Assembly (NCBI GenBank): GCA_030540535.1
Contig: JAUNWB010000013.1
Location: forward strand, 1 to 10,831
Source of the DNA: Elusimicrobiales bacterium
GTDB lineage: Bacteria > Elusimicrobiota > Elusimicrobia > Elusimicrobiales > Elusimicrobiaceae
Reading direction: 5' to 3'
DNA length: 10,831 nucleotides
The position numbers were made by a program, and so were the translations under genes. The notes under the pieces were generated by a model. It saw only the letters and a list, made by a program, of their open reading frames with translations, was not told the origin of the DNA and did not search any database. The stretch's first letter is position 1. Every line of letters begins with the position of its first letter. Of the stretch, positions 1 through 6,337 are shown in pieces.

Positions 1-20
1 GAAAAAACAAGGCTAAGTAA
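1..20 (+). CDS. rplB: Probable 3' end of rplB (50S ribosomal protein L2), partial
   Basis: Only the last few codons of an upstream gene can lie here. Two frames end just before rpsS: one reads K-N-K-A-K then TAA at 18-20, the other K-K-Q-G then TAA at 14-16. Both give a short basic tail of the kind that ends L2, and rplB normally precedes rpsS in this cluster. The identity rests on gene order, not on recognisable L2 sequence, and the frame is undecided. Confidence 0.4.
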
Positions 21-22
21 TT

Positions 23-307
23 ATGGGAAGATCAACTAAAAAAGGTCCGTTTGTAGATTTAAACTTATTGGAAAAAGTTCAGGCGATGAACGCTTCCAAT
101 GAAAAGAAACCTATCAAGACGTGGGCAAGAGCCTGCACCATCGTGCCTGAATTTGTGGGACACACGTTCCTCGTGCATAATGGCAGAAAATTTCTTCCCA
201 TTTACGTATCCGAAAGAATGGTAGGCTACAAACTCGGTGAATTCTCTTTCACCCGTTTGTTCAAAGGTCACGGTGGCATGACGAAAGATTCCACCGCCCT
301 GAAATAA
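23..307 (+). CDS. rpsS: 30S ribosomal protein S19
   Basis: S19 sits in the head of the small subunit, bound to 16S rRNA and paired with S13 near the A site. The 94-residue product has the family's full length and landmarks: [10 protein letters not shown] at the start, the TW-(S/A)-R-type segment with [10 protein letters not shown] in the middle, VHNGRKF, and [15 protein letters not shown] near the end. The ATG at 23 matches the normal amino-terminus; the SD is weak (AAGG at 9-12), so translation may be coupled to the gene ending just upstream. rplV follows after 16 nt. Nothing is odd about it. Confidence 0.97.
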   Translation: MGRSTKKGPFVDLNLLEKVQAMNASNEKKPIKTWARACTIVPEFVGHTFLVHNGRKFLPIYVSERMVGYKLGEFSFTRLFKGHGGMTKDSTALK

Positions 308-323
308 GAGTTGAGGATTTGAT

Positions 324-683
324 ATGGAAGCTTGTGCAAAAGCTAAATTTCAACGCTATGGCAGCCGTAAGGTGAACCTGGTACTCGATCAAATCCGCGG
401 TAAAAACGTGAAAGCGGCGGAAGACGTACTTCCGTTCATCGCCAAACGCACCTCGGATTTGGTGGCCAAAACGCTTCACAGCGCCGCTGCCAACCTGGAA
501 GTAAAAGCCGGCAAAAAGCTGGATTTCAGCAAAGTCTTCATTAAAGAAGCGTTTGCCAACTTGGGCCCCAGCGGCCACTTGAAAAGAGTGCAGCCCGGCC
601 CGCAAGGCCGCGCGATGCCCTACAAAAAGAGCATGTGCCACTTGACTGTTATCGTCACCGACGAAAAAAAGGGAGGTCGCTAA
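324..683 (+). CDS. rplV: 50S ribosomal protein L22
   Basis: L22 is a large-subunit protein whose core packs on 23S rRNA at the outer surface and whose long beta hairpin lines the peptide exit tunnel. The 119-residue product begins [16 protein letters not shown], keeps the [11 protein letters not shown] helix, and has the tunnel-hairpin region at about residues 80-100 ending in GRAMPYKK. The usual KRTSH-like word of the family reads KKSMCH here, a mild deviation. A GAGG motif at about 312-316 supports the ATG at 324. The SD of rpsC (GGAGGT) lies inside its last codons, so the two are probably coupled. Confidence 0.96.
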   Translation: MEACAKAKFQRYGSRKVNLVLDQIRGKNVKAAEDVLPFIAKRTSDLVAKTLHSAAANLEVKAGKKLDFSKVFIKEAFANLGPSGHLKRVQPGPQGRAMPYKKSMCHLTVIVTDEKKGGR

Positions 684-686
684 TTT

Positions 687-1412
687 ATGGGACACAAGAT
701 TCACCCCCGGTCAATCAGACTCGGTTATATTCAGGATTGGCGCTCCAGATGGTTCGCCCCCAAGAATATGCCGGCGCTTATCATGGAAGATTTCCAGATT
801 CGCAAAATCATTGACGACAAATTTAAAATGGCGGCCGTCAGCTACGTCGGTATCGAAAGAGCCGGTGCGTTTCTGCGCGTCAACATTCACACCGCCCGCC
901 CGGGCGTGGTGATCGGCAAAAAAGGCGCCGACATCGAAGCCTTGCGCAAAGAATTGGAAGCCCTCACCGGCAGCAAAACCTTTGTGAACGTGATTGAAAT
1001 CAAGAATCCGGAAACGGATGCCCAGCTGGTAGCCCAGAACATCGCCATGCAGCTTGAAAAACGCGCCCACTACGGTGCCGCTATCAAGAAAGCGATCGAA
1101 AAGGCTTTGTCTGGCAAAGCGCTTGGTATCAAAATCATGGTGTCCGGCAGACTCGGCGGCGCGGAAATCGCCCGCACCGAGTGGAAACGCGAAGGCCGCG
1201 TGCCGCTGCACACCTTGTGCGCCGATATCGATTACGGTTTTACCGAAGCCAACACCATCAGCGGTAAAATCGGTATTAAAGTCTGGATTTTCAAGAGAAC
1301 CCACTTCGCCAAATCTCCCAAAGAGATTATGAACGAACTCAAGAAACACCGCGACATGGAAAACGGTTCCACCGAAGGTGCGACGGAAGTCGCCGCGGCG
1401 GAAGCCAAATAG
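687..1412 (+). CDS. rpsC: 30S ribosomal protein S3
   Basis: S3 forms part of the mRNA entry tunnel on the small-subunit head and contributes to helicase action on incoming mRNA. The 241-residue product opens MGHKIHPRSIRLG, has a type II KH domain with the GxxG loop as GKKG at residues 77-80, and a carboxy-terminal domain with SGRLGGAEIAR at about 153-163 and the basic REGRVPLHTL segment after it. The last 17 or so residues are a low-complexity Glu/Ala/Thr tail not needed for the fold. The start follows the rplV stop by 3 nt with GGAGGT at 671-676. Confidence 0.97.
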   Translation: MGHKIHPRSIRLGYIQDWRSRWFAPKNMPALIMEDFQIRKIIDDKFKMAAVSYVGIERAGAFLRVNIHTARPGVVIGKKGADIEALRKELEALTGSKTFVNVIEIKNPETDAQLVAQNIAMQLEKRAHYGAAIKKAIEKALSGKALGIKIMVSGRLGGAEIARTEWKREGRVPLHTLCADIDYGFTEANTISGKIGIKVWIFKRTHFAKSPKEIMNELKKHRDMENGSTEGATEVAAAEAK

Positions 1413-1425
1413 AGGACTTTGACTT

Positions 1426-1836
1426 ATGTTGATGCCTAAAAGAGTTAAATACCGCAAACCCTTCAGCGCGCCCCGCATTAAAGGCAACGCCAAACGCGGC
1501 ACTGAAGTGGTGTTCGGCGAATTTGGGTTGAAAGCGTTGGAACCCAAATGGATCACCGCCCGGCAGATTGAAGCTGCCCGTATTACCTTGTCCCGCTTCA
1601 TCAAGAAAAAAGGTAAACTTTGGATCCGCATTTTCCCGGACAAAGCCATTACCAAACACCCCGCCGAAACCCGTATGGGTAAAGGTAAAGGCGCGCCCGA
1701 ATACTGGGCCGCTGTGGTGAAGCCCGGCAGAATTTTGTTTGAATTGGAAGGCGCCACTTTGGAAGATACCAAAAGAGCCATGCGCTTAGCGTCCGACAAA
1801 CTGCCGATCAAAACGAAACTGGTTAGCAGAAGGTAG
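1426..1836 (+). CDS. rplP: 50S ribosomal protein L16
   Basis: L16 binds 23S rRNA near the A-site tRNA elbow and helps organise the peptidyl transferase region. The 136-residue product has the family start [11 protein letters not shown], the [23 protein letters not shown] segment (about 30-52), and the [21 protein letters not shown] loop reaching toward the active site. Arg83 in RMGKGKG is equivalent to the arginine hydroxylated in Escherichia coli L16; whether it is modified here is unknown. Although an internal ATG sits two codons later, the first ATG gives the normal amino-terminus and has AGAGGA 8 nt upstream. rpmC follows after 3 nt. Confidence 0.97.
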   Translation: MLMPKRVKYRKPFSAPRIKGNAKRGTEVVFGEFGLKALEPKWITARQIEAARITLSRFIKKKGKLWIRIFPDKAITKHPAETRMGKGKGAPEYWAAVVKPGRILFELEGATLEDTKRAMRLASDKLPIKTKLVSRR

Positions 1837-1839
1837 TTT

Positions 1840-2043
1840 ATGAAGACGAACGAAAAAGAAGCTTTGAAAAACAAAACGTTGGCCGAACTGAACGAAGCGC
1901 TCGGCAAAGCCCAGGAAAAGAAATTTAATCTTCTTTTCAAACACAGCACCACCCCCATCGCCAACCCGATGGAAATCAGAGCTGTAAGACGCGAAATTGC
2001 TCTTTTGCAAACGCTGATCAACCAGAAAAAAGAGCAAAAATAG
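1840..2043 (+). CDS. rpmC: 50S ribosomal protein L29
   Basis: L29 is a small two-helix protein at the exit of the peptide tunnel, beside L23, and part of the landing site for trigger factor and the signal recognition particle. The 67-residue product shows the helix-turn-helix pattern: LAELNEALGKAQEKKFNLLF, then the ANPMEIRAVRREIA motif that marks the family, then a basic tail. It follows rplP by 3 nt, with AGAAGG as SD inside the last rplP codons. Length and position are normal. Confidence 0.95.
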   Translation: MKTNEKEALKNKTLAELNEALGKAQEKKFNLLFKHSTTPIANPMEIRAVRREIALLQTLINQKKEQK

Positions 2044-2054
2044 AGGTTTGAAAC

Positions 2055-2324
2055 ATGGAAAATCAAGAAACCCGTGCCAAAAGAAAAGTTCTGAGCGGCG
2101 TAGTTGTGTCCGACAAAATGGACAAAACCCGCACCGTTAAAGTGGAACGCTTAGTTCACGATGAACGCTATGGCAAAACGCTCAAAAGAGCGGCCAAATT
2201 CCACGCTCACGACGAGGCCAACGAAACCAAAATCGGCGACAAAGTGGAAATTATGAGTACCCGTCCCGTTTCCAAAACGACGAAATGGCGCATTTCCAAA
2301 ATTGTGGAAAAAGCCAGAGCTTAG
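2055..2324 (+). CDS. rpsQ: 30S ribosomal protein S17
   Basis: S17 is a primary 16S rRNA binder with an OB fold, important early in small-subunit assembly. The 89-residue product carries the typical start of the fold, RKVLSGVVVSDKMDKTRTVKV, then HPxYGK-like HDERYGKTLKRAAKFHAHDE, then GDKVEIMSTRPVSKTTKWR, which matches the family's ExRPlSKxKxW pattern. The SD is AGAGG at about 2043-2047. It is followed by a 28-nt spacer, the longest in the first part of the window, before rplN. Confidence 0.97.
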   Translation: MENQETRAKRKVLSGVVVSDKMDKTRTVKVERLVHDERYGKTLKRAAKFHAHDEANETKIGDKVEIMSTRPVSKTTKWRISKIVEKARA

Positions 2325-2352
2325 TTTTTAAAAACTACGGAGTTATTAAAGT

Positions 2353-2721
2353 ATGATTCAATTAAGAAGCATCGTTAATGTGGCCGACAATTCCGGCGCG
2401 CGTAAAGTGCAGTGCTTTAAAGTGCGCGGCGGCCACCACCGGGATATCGCGACTTTGGGAGACGTTATTATGTGTTCCGTCAGAGACGCGATCCCTACCT
2501 CCGCCATTAAAAAAGGCGATGTGGTCCGCGCGGTAGTCGTACGCGTGGCCCGCGAAAGAAGAAGAAAAGACGGTTCCTACATTCGTTTTGATGATAACGC
2601 CGTTTGCATCATCAACGATAACGGCGAACCCAAAGGCACCCGTGTATTCGGCCCTATTGCCAGAGAGCTGCGCGAAAAGAATTTCCTGAAAATCATTTCC
2701 TTGGCTCCTGAGGTGGTATAG
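2353..2721 (+). CDS. rplN: 50S ribosomal protein L14
   Basis: L14 is a beta-barrel protein on the subunit interface that takes part in intersubunit bridging and, in other bacteria, is the docking site of the silencing factor RsfS. The 122-residue product is highly typical: [45 protein letters not shown] and [17 protein letters not shown], ending LAPEVV. The ATG at 2353 has GGAG at 2339-2342 upstream. The stop is one base before the rplX start, so the two are probably translated by coupling. Confidence 0.98.
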   Translation: MIQLRSIVNVADNSGARKVQCFKVRGGHHRDIATLGDVIMCSVRDAIPTSAIKKGDVVRAVVVRVARERRRKDGSYIRFDDNAVCIINDNGEPKGTRVFGPIARELREKNFLKIISLAPEVV

Positions 2722-2722
2722 T

Positions 2723-3031
2723 ATGAACATCAAGAAAAAAGACACCGTTTTAGTGTTGTCCGGTAAGGACAAAGGCAAAAAAGGCGAAGTGAAATCGGTG
2801 AACCCGTCCAAAAACAAAGTAGTGGTAACGGGCGTGAACATGATTTCCAAACACGTAAAGCCTACCCAAAACAAGCAGGGCGGCATTGTGCAGATGGAAG
2901 CCGCGTTGGACGCGTCCAACGTAGCGGTCGTCTGCGGCAAATGCAAAAAAGCGATGACGCCCAAAGTGCAAATCTCGGCCGACGGCACGAAAACGCGCGT
3001 CTGCCGCAAATGCAACGAGCCGATCATTTAA
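2723..3031 (+). CDS. rplX: 50S ribosomal protein L24 with carboxy-terminal zinc-ribbon cysteines
   Basis: L24 starts large-subunit assembly by binding the 5' part of 23S rRNA. The 102-residue product has a KOW motif at the start (DTVLVLSGKDKGKKGEV, residues 7-23), then NMISKHVKPTQ and GGIVQMEAALDASNVAVV. After this come two CxxC pairs, C71/C74 and C94/C97, spaced to bind one zinc ion; many but not all bacterial L24 proteins keep these cysteines. SD AGGTGG lies in the end of rplN. Start, length and order are normal. Confidence 0.97.
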   Translation: MNIKKKDTVLVLSGKDKGKKGEVKSVNPSKNKVVVTGVNMISKHVKPTQNKQGGIVQMEAALDASNVAVVCGKCKKAMTPKVQISADGTKTRVCRKCNEPII

Positions 3032-3046
3032 TCAGGTACCGTTAAA

Positions 3047-3640
3047 ATGACTAAGAAAGAAACCAAAAACGAAACGAAAGTGCCCGCCGGCTACATGCCG
3101 AAATTGCAGGCCCTTTACAGAGAAAAAGTGCTTCCGGCCTTGCTGAAAGATATGAACGTCAAAAGCCCGATGGCCGTGCCGAAAATGACGAAAATCGTCA
3201 TCAACATCGGCGTGAAAGAAGCCCGCGAAGACATCAAAGCGTTGGAAACGGCCAAAGAAGACTTGACCGCCATCGCCGGCCAGGCCGCCCAAGTGCGCCG
3301 CGCCAAAAAATCCATCTCTAACTTCAAACTTAGAGAAGGTATGCCGATCGGCGTTCGCGTGACGCTGCGCGGTGCCAAGATGTATGAGTTCATGGAACGC
3401 TTCATCAGCATCGCCTGCCCCCGCATCCGCGACTTTCAGGGCTTCAACGCCAGCTTTGACGGCAAAGGCAACTTGAACCTGGGTATTAAAGAACATTATA
3501 TCTTCCCGGAAATTGATGTTGAAAAATCGCCCAAAGCCCATGGTATGAACATCACGTTCGTTACCACCGCCGAAAACGACGAAAGCGGCCGCCTGCTCAT
3601 GAACTACATGGGTATGCCGTTCCGCAAATCGGCCAAATAA
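3047..3640 (+). CDS. rplE: 50S ribosomal protein L5
   Basis: L5 binds 5S rRNA and contacts the P-site tRNA and the small-subunit head through S13. The 197-residue product is recognisable from LQALYREKVLPALL, PKMTKIVINIGVKEA, KKSISNFKLREGMPIGVRVTLRG, and the end NITFVTTAENDESGRLLMNYMGMPF. It carries about 16 extra amino-terminal residues (Lys/Glu/Thr-rich) relative to the common start near residue 17, where another Met (at 3095) occurs. The ATG at 3047 is preferred because it has AGGT at 3034-3037 and a 15-nt gap to rplX; the inner Met would leave a longer gap without a clear SD. Confidence 0.96.
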   Translation: MTKKETKNETKVPAGYMPKLQALYREKVLPALLKDMNVKSPMAVPKMTKIVINIGVKEAREDIKALETAKEDLTAIAGQAAQVRRAKKSISNFKLREGMPIGVRVTLRGAKMYEFMERFISIACPRIRDFQGFNASFDGKGNLNLGIKEHYIFPEIDVEKSPKAHGMNITFVTTAENDESGRLLMNYMGMPFRKSAK

Positions 3641-3658
3641 TAGGAGTTAGAAAACTTT

Positions 3659-3844
3659 ATGGCTACTAAAGCATGGGTTGCAAAAATGGCGAAAGACCAA
3701 AAGTTCGCCGTGCGCTATCACAACAGATGCCAAATCTGCGGGCGCGCGAGAGGTTACTACCGCGACTTCGGTCTCTGCCGTATCTGCCTTAGAAAAATGG
3801 CACACCAGGGTCTCATCCCGGGTCTTAGAAAATCGAGCTGGTAA
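3659..3844 (+). CDS. rpsZ: 30S ribosomal protein S14, short zinc-binding form
   Basis: S14 is a small-subunit head protein added late in assembly, next to S3 and S10. The 61-residue length and the cysteines C24, C27, C40 and C43 (CQICG and CRICL) identify the zinc-binding type Z form rather than the longer cysteine-free form of about 100 residues. The remainder, including [33 protein letters not shown], matches the family closely. SD TAGGAG at 3641-3646 supports the ATG at 3659. After its stop comes an unusual 73-nt gap. Often named rpsN or rpsZ. Confidence 0.97.
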   Translation: MATKAWVAKMAKDQKFAVRYHNRCQICGRARGYYRDFGLCRICLRKMAHQGLIPGLRKSSW

Positions 3845-3850
3845 TTTACA

Positions 3851-3859
3851 GGAGGAGGT
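3851..3859 (+). promoter_or_regulatory. Orphan Shine-Dalgarno-like site after rpsZ
   Basis: GGAGGAGGT is the strongest SD-like string in the window, yet no ATG, GTG or TTG follows within normal distance; the next gene starts almost 60 nt further on. It sits in the word TAATTTACAGGAG (3842-3854), which recurs exactly at 9754-9766 as the working leader of rpsM. It could be a relic of a lost start, a ribosome standby site for rpsH, or part of an RNA fold. Confidence 0.4.
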
Positions 3860-3867
3860 ACCTTTTT

Positions 3868-3899
3868 CGGGCCAACTCCGTTAAACGGAAAGTGGCTTG
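3868..3899 (+). promoter_or_regulatory. Candidate RNA hairpin before rpsH, possibly an S8 feedback site
   Basis: A two-part stem can form: CGGGCCA (3868-3874) with TGGCTTG (3893-3899), seven pairs including two G-U, then TCCG (3877-3880) with CGGA (3886-3889), closed by the loop TTAAA. Between them is an asymmetric internal loop, AC opposite AAG. The last stem base touches the rpsH SD (GGAGAGG, 3899-3905), so the fold could limit access to it. S8 is the known feedback regulator of the spc operon in E. coli and binds a helix with an asymmetric internal loop. That this is an S8 site is inference. Confidence 0.4.
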
Positions 3900-3917
3900 G
3901 AGAGGTAGCCTATATAC

Positions 3918-4310
3918 ATGGATCCAATCGCAGATTTCTTAACCAGAATAAGAAACGCCAATATGAAGAAAAAAGAAAAAGTGGATATCCCTTTTTCTAA
4001 AATCAAAACCGAAATTGCGCGCGTACTGAAAGAAGAAGGTTACATCGCCAATTTCAAAGCCGTCCACAACGAAACCAAGGGCGGCGTGGTGAGAGTATTC
4101 TTGAAATACACGCCCGAAAACGAATGCGTCATCCAAGGTTTGAAACGTATTTCCAAACCCGGTTCCCGCGTTTACAGCGCCTACAACAACATTCCGAAAG
4201 TTCGCGGCGCCTTCGGCATCACCATTCTTTCCACGTCTAAAGGTTTAATGACCGACGCGCAGGCCAAAGCCGAAAAAATCGGCGGCGAACTGCTGTGCCA
4301 GGTTTGGTAA
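3918..4310 (+). CDS. rpsH: 30S ribosomal protein S8
   Basis: S8 is a primary 16S rRNA binder in the central domain and, in E. coli, represses its own operon by binding mRNA. The 130-residue product begins [15 protein letters not shown], contains [13 protein letters not shown] (about 74-86) and the RNA-binding carboxy-terminal motif STSKGLMTD (105-113), and ends GGELLCQVW, all typical. The ATG at 3918 has AGAGGT at 3901-3906, 11 nt upstream, rather far but usable. Unlike its neighbours it is preceded by a 73-nt gap with a hairpin, which suggests its translation is controlled separately. Confidence 0.97.
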   Translation: MDPIADFLTRIRNANMKKKEKVDIPFSKIKTEIARVLKEEGYIANFKAVHNETKGGVVRVFLKYTPENECVIQGLKRISKPGSRVYSAYNNIPKVRGAFGITILSTSKGLMTDAQAKAEKIGGELLCQVW

Positions 4311-4319
4311 GGGGGGAAT

Positions 4320-4871
4320 ATGAGCAGAATCGGTAAAAAGATTATCAACATTCCCGCCAAAACCAAAGTGGAAATTAAAGACAGCGTCATCACCGCCACC
4401 GGCGCGCTTGGCACTTTGTCTTACTCTATCCCGGAAGGCATTACGCCCGAACTCAAAGACGGCGTGCTGACCTTCTCCGTCGCCGAAAACCGGGTAAAAG
4501 AACTCAACGCTTTGCACGGAACCACCCGCGCCAACGTTTTCAACATTATTGAAGGCGTGACGAACGGTTTTTCCAAAGTGTTGGAAATCAACGGTTTGGG
4601 TTACCGCACCAACGTGGCCGGCACCAAATTGAACCTGGAACTCGGTTTCTCCCATCCCGTGAATTTGGATATCCCCGCGGGCCTTACGGTTACGGTGGAT
4701 CCGAAAACGGGCTGGGTAACGATTAAAGGCAGCGATAAGTTCAAAGTGGGCGATTTCGCGGCCAAAATCAGAAGAATCAGACCTCCGGAACCCTACAAAG
4801 GCAGCGGTATTAAATACCAGGGCGAACATATTGTTCGCAAAGCCGGTAAAACTGCGGCGGGAGGCAAATAA
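4320..4871 (+). CDS. rplF: 50S ribosomal protein L6
   Basis: L6 lies near the stalk base and sarcin-ricin loop of the large subunit, where translation factors bind. The 183-residue product has the two repeated L6 domains: the first from [12 protein letters not shown] to about 80, the second from about 88 (EINGLGYR) on, with the family signature PEPYKGSGI at 156-164. A Lys/Ala/Gly tail ends the protein. The SD is an uninterrupted run of G (4311-4317, AGGGGGG context) 3-4 nt before the ATG, an unusual variant of the usual AGGAGG. rplR follows after 2 nt. Confidence 0.97.
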   Translation: MSRIGKKIINIPAKTKVEIKDSVITATGALGTLSYSIPEGITPELKDGVLTFSVAENRVKELNALHGTTRANVFNIIEGVTNGFSKVLEINGLGYRTNVAGTKLNLELGFSHPVNLDIPAGLTVTVDPKTGWVTIKGSDKFKVGDFAAKIRRIRPPEPYKGSGIKYQGEHIVRKAGKTAAGGK

Positions 4872-4873
4872 TT

Positions 4874-5239
4874 ATGGCCACTAAACAAGAAAGATATCAA
4901 TTCAGAAAAGACCGCAGCCGCGGCCACCTCTTGAAAAACGGTGCGCACCGCCCGAGACTGTCCGTCTACAGAAGTTTGAAATATATCTATGCCCAAATTG
5001 TTGACGACAACACGCACAGCACGTTAGTGTCTGCGACCACGTTGTCCAAAGAATTTGAAGGCAAATTTGAGGCTTCTGCTAAGAGCATCGAAGCTGCCAA
5101 GGCTTTGGGTGCCGCGATTGCCAAAAAAGCGCTCGAAAAAGGCATCAGCGAAGTAATGTTTGACCGCGGCGGACGCGTCTACCACGGCAGAATCAAAGCG
5201 CTTGCGGATTCCGCCAGAGAAGCAGGATTGAAATTCTAA
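4874..5239 (+). CDS. rplR: 50S ribosomal protein L18
   Basis: L18 binds 5S rRNA together with L5 and anchors it in the central protuberance. The 121-residue product has a basic amino-terminus, [20 protein letters not shown], the alpha helix [18 protein letters not shown], and the highly conserved end [34 protein letters not shown] at 4859-4864 is formed by the last Gly codons of rplF, and only 2 nt separate the genes, so coupling is likely. Length and sequence are normal. Confidence 0.97.
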   Translation: MATKQERYQFRKDRSRGHLLKNGAHRPRLSVYRSLKYIYAQIVDDNTHSTLVSATTLSKEFEGKFEASAKSIEAAKALGAAIAKKALEKGISEVMFDRGGRVYHGRIKALADSAREAGLKF

Positions 5240-5256
5240 GGTCACAGGTGAATTTA

Positions 5257-5856
5257 ATGTCCAATGAAACGCTAGTGAAAAGCGATAACAGAAAAGAAGC
5301 GAAAGGCAAAAGAGCCGAGTTTCAAAAAGCAAGACCGGCGGCTGAAGGCAAAACCACGGTCATCCACGTAGCCAGAACGGCCAAGGTAGTCAAAGGCGGT
5401 AAACGCTTTGGCTTCCGCGCGCTCGTCGTAGTCGGTAACGGCATGGGCAAAGTGGGCGTTGCTATTGGCAAGGCGAATCAGGTTCAGCTGGCTATCGCCA
5501 AAGCTGAATCCCACGCCCGCAAACACATGATCACGTTCCCGATTGTGGGCGAGACCATCCCGCACGAAGTCATCGGCAAATTCGGTGCCGCTTCCGTGTG
5601 GATGAAACCGGCCGCCCCCGGTACCGGTGTAATCGCCGGCTCCGGCGCGCGCCTCTTGTTTGAAGCTGCGGGTATCAAAGACGTCTTGGCCAAAAGCCTG
5701 GGCAGCAGCAATCCCTGCAACTTGGTTTACGCCACGATGGAAGCCTTTAAACAGTTGAAGGCCAAAGAAGCCGTGAACGTGATGCGCGGCAAAGCCGCCC
5801 CGGCGGCTGAAGCCCCCAAGGCGGAAGCGAAAGCCGAACCCGCCAAGGCCGAATAG
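5257..5856 (+). CDS. rpsE: 30S ribosomal protein S5
   Basis: S5 lies at the mRNA entry channel and affects decoding accuracy; its loop is also where spectinomycin resistance mutations occur in other bacteria. The 199-residue product has the double-stranded-RNA-binding-like domain (about 32-95, including [20 protein letters not shown]) and the second domain ([41 protein letters not shown]). After residue 178 comes a Pro/Ala/Glu/Lys tail of about 20 residues. I chose the ATG at 5257 over an in-frame GTG at 5248, because that GTG lies inside the likely SD AGGTGA (5246-5251). The next gene is rplO, with no rpmD between. Confidence 0.96.
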   Translation: MSNETLVKSDNRKEAKGKRAEFQKARPAAEGKTTVIHVARTAKVVKGGKRFGFRALVVVGNGMGKVGVAIGKANQVQLAIAKAESHARKHMITFPIVGETIPHEVIGKFGAASVWMKPAAPGTGVIAGSGARLLFEAAGIKDVLAKSLGSSNPCNLVYATMEAFKQLKAKEAVNVMRGKAAPAAEAPKAEAKAEPAKAE

Positions 5857-5875
5857 TTTTGTGGAGAGATAAAAA

Positions 5876-6337
5876 ATGGTAACTTTAAATAACCTTTTCC
5901 CTAAACATGGGTCCAGAAAAGAAAAAAGACGCTTGGGTCTCGGCCCGGGTTCCGGTTTGGGCAACTACTGCACCAAAGGTATGAAAGGTCAGACTTCCCG
6001 CTCCGGTAACTCCCGCAAAGAAAGCAAAGAAGGCGGTCAGATGCCTTTGATCCGCCACACGCCGAAAAGCGGTTTTTCCAATAAAGATTTTGCCAGACGT
6101 TTTGACTACGTCAACGTCGGCTCTTTGGAAAAAGCCGTTGCGGCCGGTGCGGAAGTGACCCCGGAAGCCTTGAAAAAAGCCGGTATCATCCACGATGTTA
6201 CCTGCGTCAAAGTATTGGCCAACGGATCTTTGACCAAGGCTTTGAAAGTGTCTGCCCACGGTTTTTCCGCCACTGCCAAAGCGGCGATTGAAAAAGCCGG
6301 CGGCACCGTAACCGTGCTTGAACAGAAGACCAAATAA
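5876..6337 (+). CDS. rplO: 50S ribosomal protein L15
   Basis: L15 is a large-subunit protein with a long basic extension that reaches into 23S rRNA. The 153-residue product shows the Gly/Arg/Lys-rich amino half, including GSRKEKRRLGLGPGSGLG (12-29), KGMKGQTSRSG, and the signature EGGQMPL at 52-58, followed by the folded domain ending in AIEKAGGTVTVLE. The segment just before EGGQMPL reads SRKESK where many relatives have GxxPGF, a modest change. SD GGAGAG at about 5862-5867. Its stop overlaps the secY start by one base (TAATG). Confidence 0.96.
   Translation: MVTLNNLFPKHGSRKEKRRLGLGPGSGLGNYCTKGMKGQTSRSGNSRKESKEGGQMPLIRHTPKSGFSNKDFARRFDYVNVGSLEKAVAAGAEVTPEALKKAGIIHDVTCVKVLANGSLTKALKVSAHGFSATAKAAIEKAGGTVTVLEQKTK

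Noticed and set aside
711..2066. A 451-codon open frame on the minus strand
   Set aside because: It runs opposite to rpsC, rplP and rpmC, whose sequences are clearly conserved. It has no recognisable domain and reflects codon bias of the true genes. Similar minus-strand frames opposite rplN/rplX, rpsE and rplF were dropped for the same reason.
2324..2335. Perfect 12-base palindrome GTTTTTAAAAAC after rpsQ
   Set aside because: It is a T-run next to an A-run with no loop; likely simple AT-rich spacer sequence.
5248..5256. GTG start for rpsE
   Set aside because: The GTG is part of the SD AGGTGA for the ATG at 5257.
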